Shown: positions 6,664-8,467 of the stretch, in pieces
Layout of the letters: every line of letters begins with the position of its first letter
How positions within the stretch are numbered: the first letter of the stretch is position 1
DNA from: Candidatus Zhuqueibacterota bacterium
GTDB lineage: Bacteria > SM23-31 > B21-G16
Direction of reading: 5' to 3'
Length of the DNA stretch: 8,467 nt
Assembly (NCBI GenBank): GCA_003644825.1
Contig: QNDJ01000049.1
Location: 1-8,467, forward strand
The notes under the pieces: generated by a model
Seen by the model: the letters and a program-made list of their open reading frames with translations, nothing else
What the model was told of the DNA's origin: nothing
Database searches by the model: none
Made by a program: the position numbers and the translations under genes

Positions 6664-8289
6664 ATGAAAAGATATATTTTATTTATATTATTTTTATTTT
6701 TTCTATCAACAAATTTGACCGGTCAGGAATTGTTAACAGTGGCTGAAAAGAGCAATTTTACCGAAACTTCGAGGTATAAAGACGTTATAGGTTTTCTATC
6801 CACACTTCAGGCTTTAAGCCAGAACATAAAAATTACCTGTATAGCTACTACTGCGGAGGGGAGAGATATACCTATGGCTATTCTTGGTAATCCACCACTG
6901 GTTAACCCGATTACTGCAAAAGAGAGTGGAAAACCGGTGGTTTTATTGATGGCGAATATTCATGCTGGAGAGGTTGAAGGAAAGGAAGCATCCCTTATGT
7001 TGATGCGGGAAATTCTTACCGGTTCTCTTGGTTATGTGCTGGATAGTATTAATCTTCTTGTTATTCCATTGTTTAATGCTGATGGAAATGAGAAAATTTC
7101 TCCCAGGAACAGGAGAAGTCAGAACGGTCCATCTGGTGGTGTTGGAATAAGGTATAATGGACAGAATCTGGATTTAAATAGAGATTACATTAAACTTGAA
7201 AGTTATGAGGTTAAGGGTCTTGTAAATGTTTTTAATGAGTGGGACCCTGCGATTTTTGTTGACCAGCACACTACTGATGGTTCCTATCACCAGGAGCCGG
7301 TAACCTACTCTGGACCCCTTAACCCTGTTGGTAATAAAGATATTTTTAATTATGTATGGAAAAATCTTCTTCCTGAAATTACAAAAAATATGAAGGAAAA
7401 AGATAATGTGATGTCTATTCCGTATGGTAATTATATGGATTACAGAAATGTGGAAAAGGGGTGGTCAACTTTCAGCCATCTCCCGAGGTTCGGAACAAAC
7501 TATTATGGTTTACGGAATAGAATGTCCATCCTTGTTGAGAATTATGCATACGCTGATTTTAAGACCAGAGTTTACGGATGTTACAGCCTGTTGAAAAATC
7601 TTGTTATTTTTGCCAGCAGTCATTCTGATGAAATTCTTTTACTGATAAAGAAGGTGGATTATGAAACTATAAAAAAGGGAATGAATCCAACGAATAATTA
7701 TGTTTTCGGGAAAAGTTTTGATCTTGGAACATTTGAAAAACCTGTTACAATTAATGGGTATGAATTTGAGGTAATTAAAACTGAAAGAGGATATCCAAGA
7801 CTAAAAAGAAAAAATGTGAAAAAGGTTTATACATTGCCTTACTATGCAAAGTATTCAATTAAAGAAAGTATCCCGATGCCATTTGGATACATTATTCCAG
7901 AATATTGTAAGGAAATAATACCAAAGTTGAAACAACACGGAGTAATTGTACAGAAACTGGTTAAACCTGTTAATCTTGAAGTTCAGGCATTTAAAATTAA
8001 AAGTATTGAATCTTCAAAGAACATCTATCAAGGGCATCATCTTAATACTTTAAAAGGAGAATATGAGATTTTAAATAGGAACTTCCCTGCAGGCACGTTT
8101 TTTGTTGGTATTGATCAACCTATTGCACCACTTGTAGCGTATTTACTGGAACCAGAAAGTGATGATGGTTTATGTGTATGGAATTATTTTGATAAATATA
8201 TTGTTGGCCAATGGAGAAGAGTACCTGGTTATTATCCTGTTTTCAGGCTTTTAAAGCCTGTTAAATTGAACTCCATGATTGTTAAATAA
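6664..8289 (+). CDS. Secreted M14-family zinc metallopeptidase
   Basis: A zinc carboxypeptidase-like enzyme predicted to remove or trim residues from peptides outside the cytoplasm; its substrate is unknown. The first 20 residues form a signal peptide (MKRY, then a run of I/L/F, ending STNLTG before QE). There is no lipobox cysteine. The M14 domain spans about residues 35-320. It has HAGE (100-103, zinc ligands H100 and E103), an arginine-rich SPRNRRSQNGP block (147-156), NLDLNRDY (168-175, with the N172-R173 pair that anchors the substrate carboxylate) and DQHTTDG (200-206, zinc ligand H202). E292 in LVENYAYADF is the probable catalytic glutamate. Residues about 330-541 are a C-terminal region I cannot assign; it is probably part of this long M14 subgroup, which I associate from memory with Bacteroidota. 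The ATG follows GAGGAG (6653-6658) at 5 bases. It lies 222 bp after uvrA and is probably transcribed separately. Confidence 0.88.
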   Translation: MKRYILFILFLFFLSTNLTGQELLTVAEKSNFTETSRYKDVIGFLSTLQALSQNIKITCIATTAEGRDIPMAILGNPPLVNPITAKESGKPVVLLMANIHAGEVEGKEASLMLMREILTGSLGYVLDSINLLVIPLFNADGNEKISPRNRRSQNGPSGGVGIRYNGQNLDLNRDYIKLESYEVKGLVNVFNEWDPAIFVDQHTTDGSYHQEPVTYSGPLNPVGNKDIFNYVWKNLLPEITKNMKEKDNVMSIPYGNYMDYRNVEKGWSTFSHLPRFGTNYYGLRNRMSILVENYAYADFKTRVYGCYSLLKNLVIFASSHSDEILLLIKKVDYETIKKGMNPTNNYVFGKSFDLGTFEKPVTINGYEFEVIKTERGYPRLKRKNVKKVYTLPYYAKYSIKESIPMPFGYIIPEYCKEIIPKLKQHGVIVQKLVKPVNLEVQAFKIKSIESSKNIYQGHHLNTLKGEYEILNRNFPAGTFFVGIDQPIAPLVAYLLEPESDDGLCVWNYFDKYIVGQWRRVPGYYPVFRLLKPVKLNSMIVK

Positions 8290-8317
8290 GTTTTTTTATA
8301 TTAAATAGTTAAAATTC

Positions 8318-8326
8318 TGCTATAAT
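8318..8326 (+). promoter_or_regulatory. Extended -10 promoter pointing out of the window
   Basis: TGCTATAAT is a perfect TGN extended -10. No -35 is recognisable 16-18 bases upstream, which extended -10 promoters can tolerate. No start codon with a ribosome binding site occurs before the window ends, so its gene would lie further right with a leader of at least 130 nt. No terminator for the peptidase gene is seen between its stop codon and this site. Confidence 0.4.
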
Positions 8327-8467
8327 CCTTTTGTTCCTTCAATGTAGAGAAAATCTGATTTAATTTTTAAACTTCGAGGTTTTATAAAGAATCTTGAGAA
8401 GGTTTAAATTTTAAATCATTTCAAATTTATAACTTTAAGCTTCCCCTGTGAATTTATCAGTTTAATT

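Noticed and set aside
8244-8260. Hairpin CAGGCTT/AAGCCTG near the end of the peptidase gene
   Set aside because: It is inside the coding region, encodes part of the C-terminus and is not followed by a T-run, so it is not a terminator.

Overview
This is an AT-rich bacterial stretch, roughly one third G+C by eye. It holds four intact chromosomal genes in the order thiC (+), malic enzyme (-), uvrA (+) and a secreted M14-type metallopeptidase (+). All four are full length, with no frameshifts, transposase, phage, CRISPR or RNA genes visible. Arginine is mostly AGA/AGG and ATA isoleucine is common. Three of the four starts have strong Shine-Dalgarno sequences. The short ThiC lacks the long N-terminal extension of the enterobacterial enzyme. 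Together with an exported peptidase that recalls Bacteroidota-type M14 proteins, this suggests an anaerobic bacterium from the FCB group or an uncultured candidate phylum. That placement is a weak inference; no taxonomic marker is decisive.

Layout. Bases 1-701 carry no gene. They hold a 17-bp operator-like dyad at the left edge, next to a possible leftward promoter. A 171-bp element follows, made of two inverted REP-like hairpins around an AT-rich stem, and then a terminator-like hairpin. The last part is the thiC promoter and ribosome binding site. thiC and the malic enzyme gene converge on a symmetric hairpin that can terminate both. The malic enzyme and uvrA genes diverge from a 173-bp spacer with a candidate promoter on each strand. 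A 222-bp spacer with no convincing terminator separates uvrA from the peptidase gene. The last 178 bp contain an extended -10 promoter pointing out of the window.

The genes serve unrelated purposes: thiamin pyrimidine synthesis, malate/pyruvate interconversion, nucleotide excision repair and extracytoplasmic peptide hydrolysis. Each appears to be its own transcription unit rather than part of a shared pathway. I see no new multi-gene system. The most distinctive items are the BIME-like repeat, the edge operator, thiC without a visible TPP riboswitch, the contracted ThiC cysteine motif, and the altered Rossmann glycine motif of the malic enzyme.
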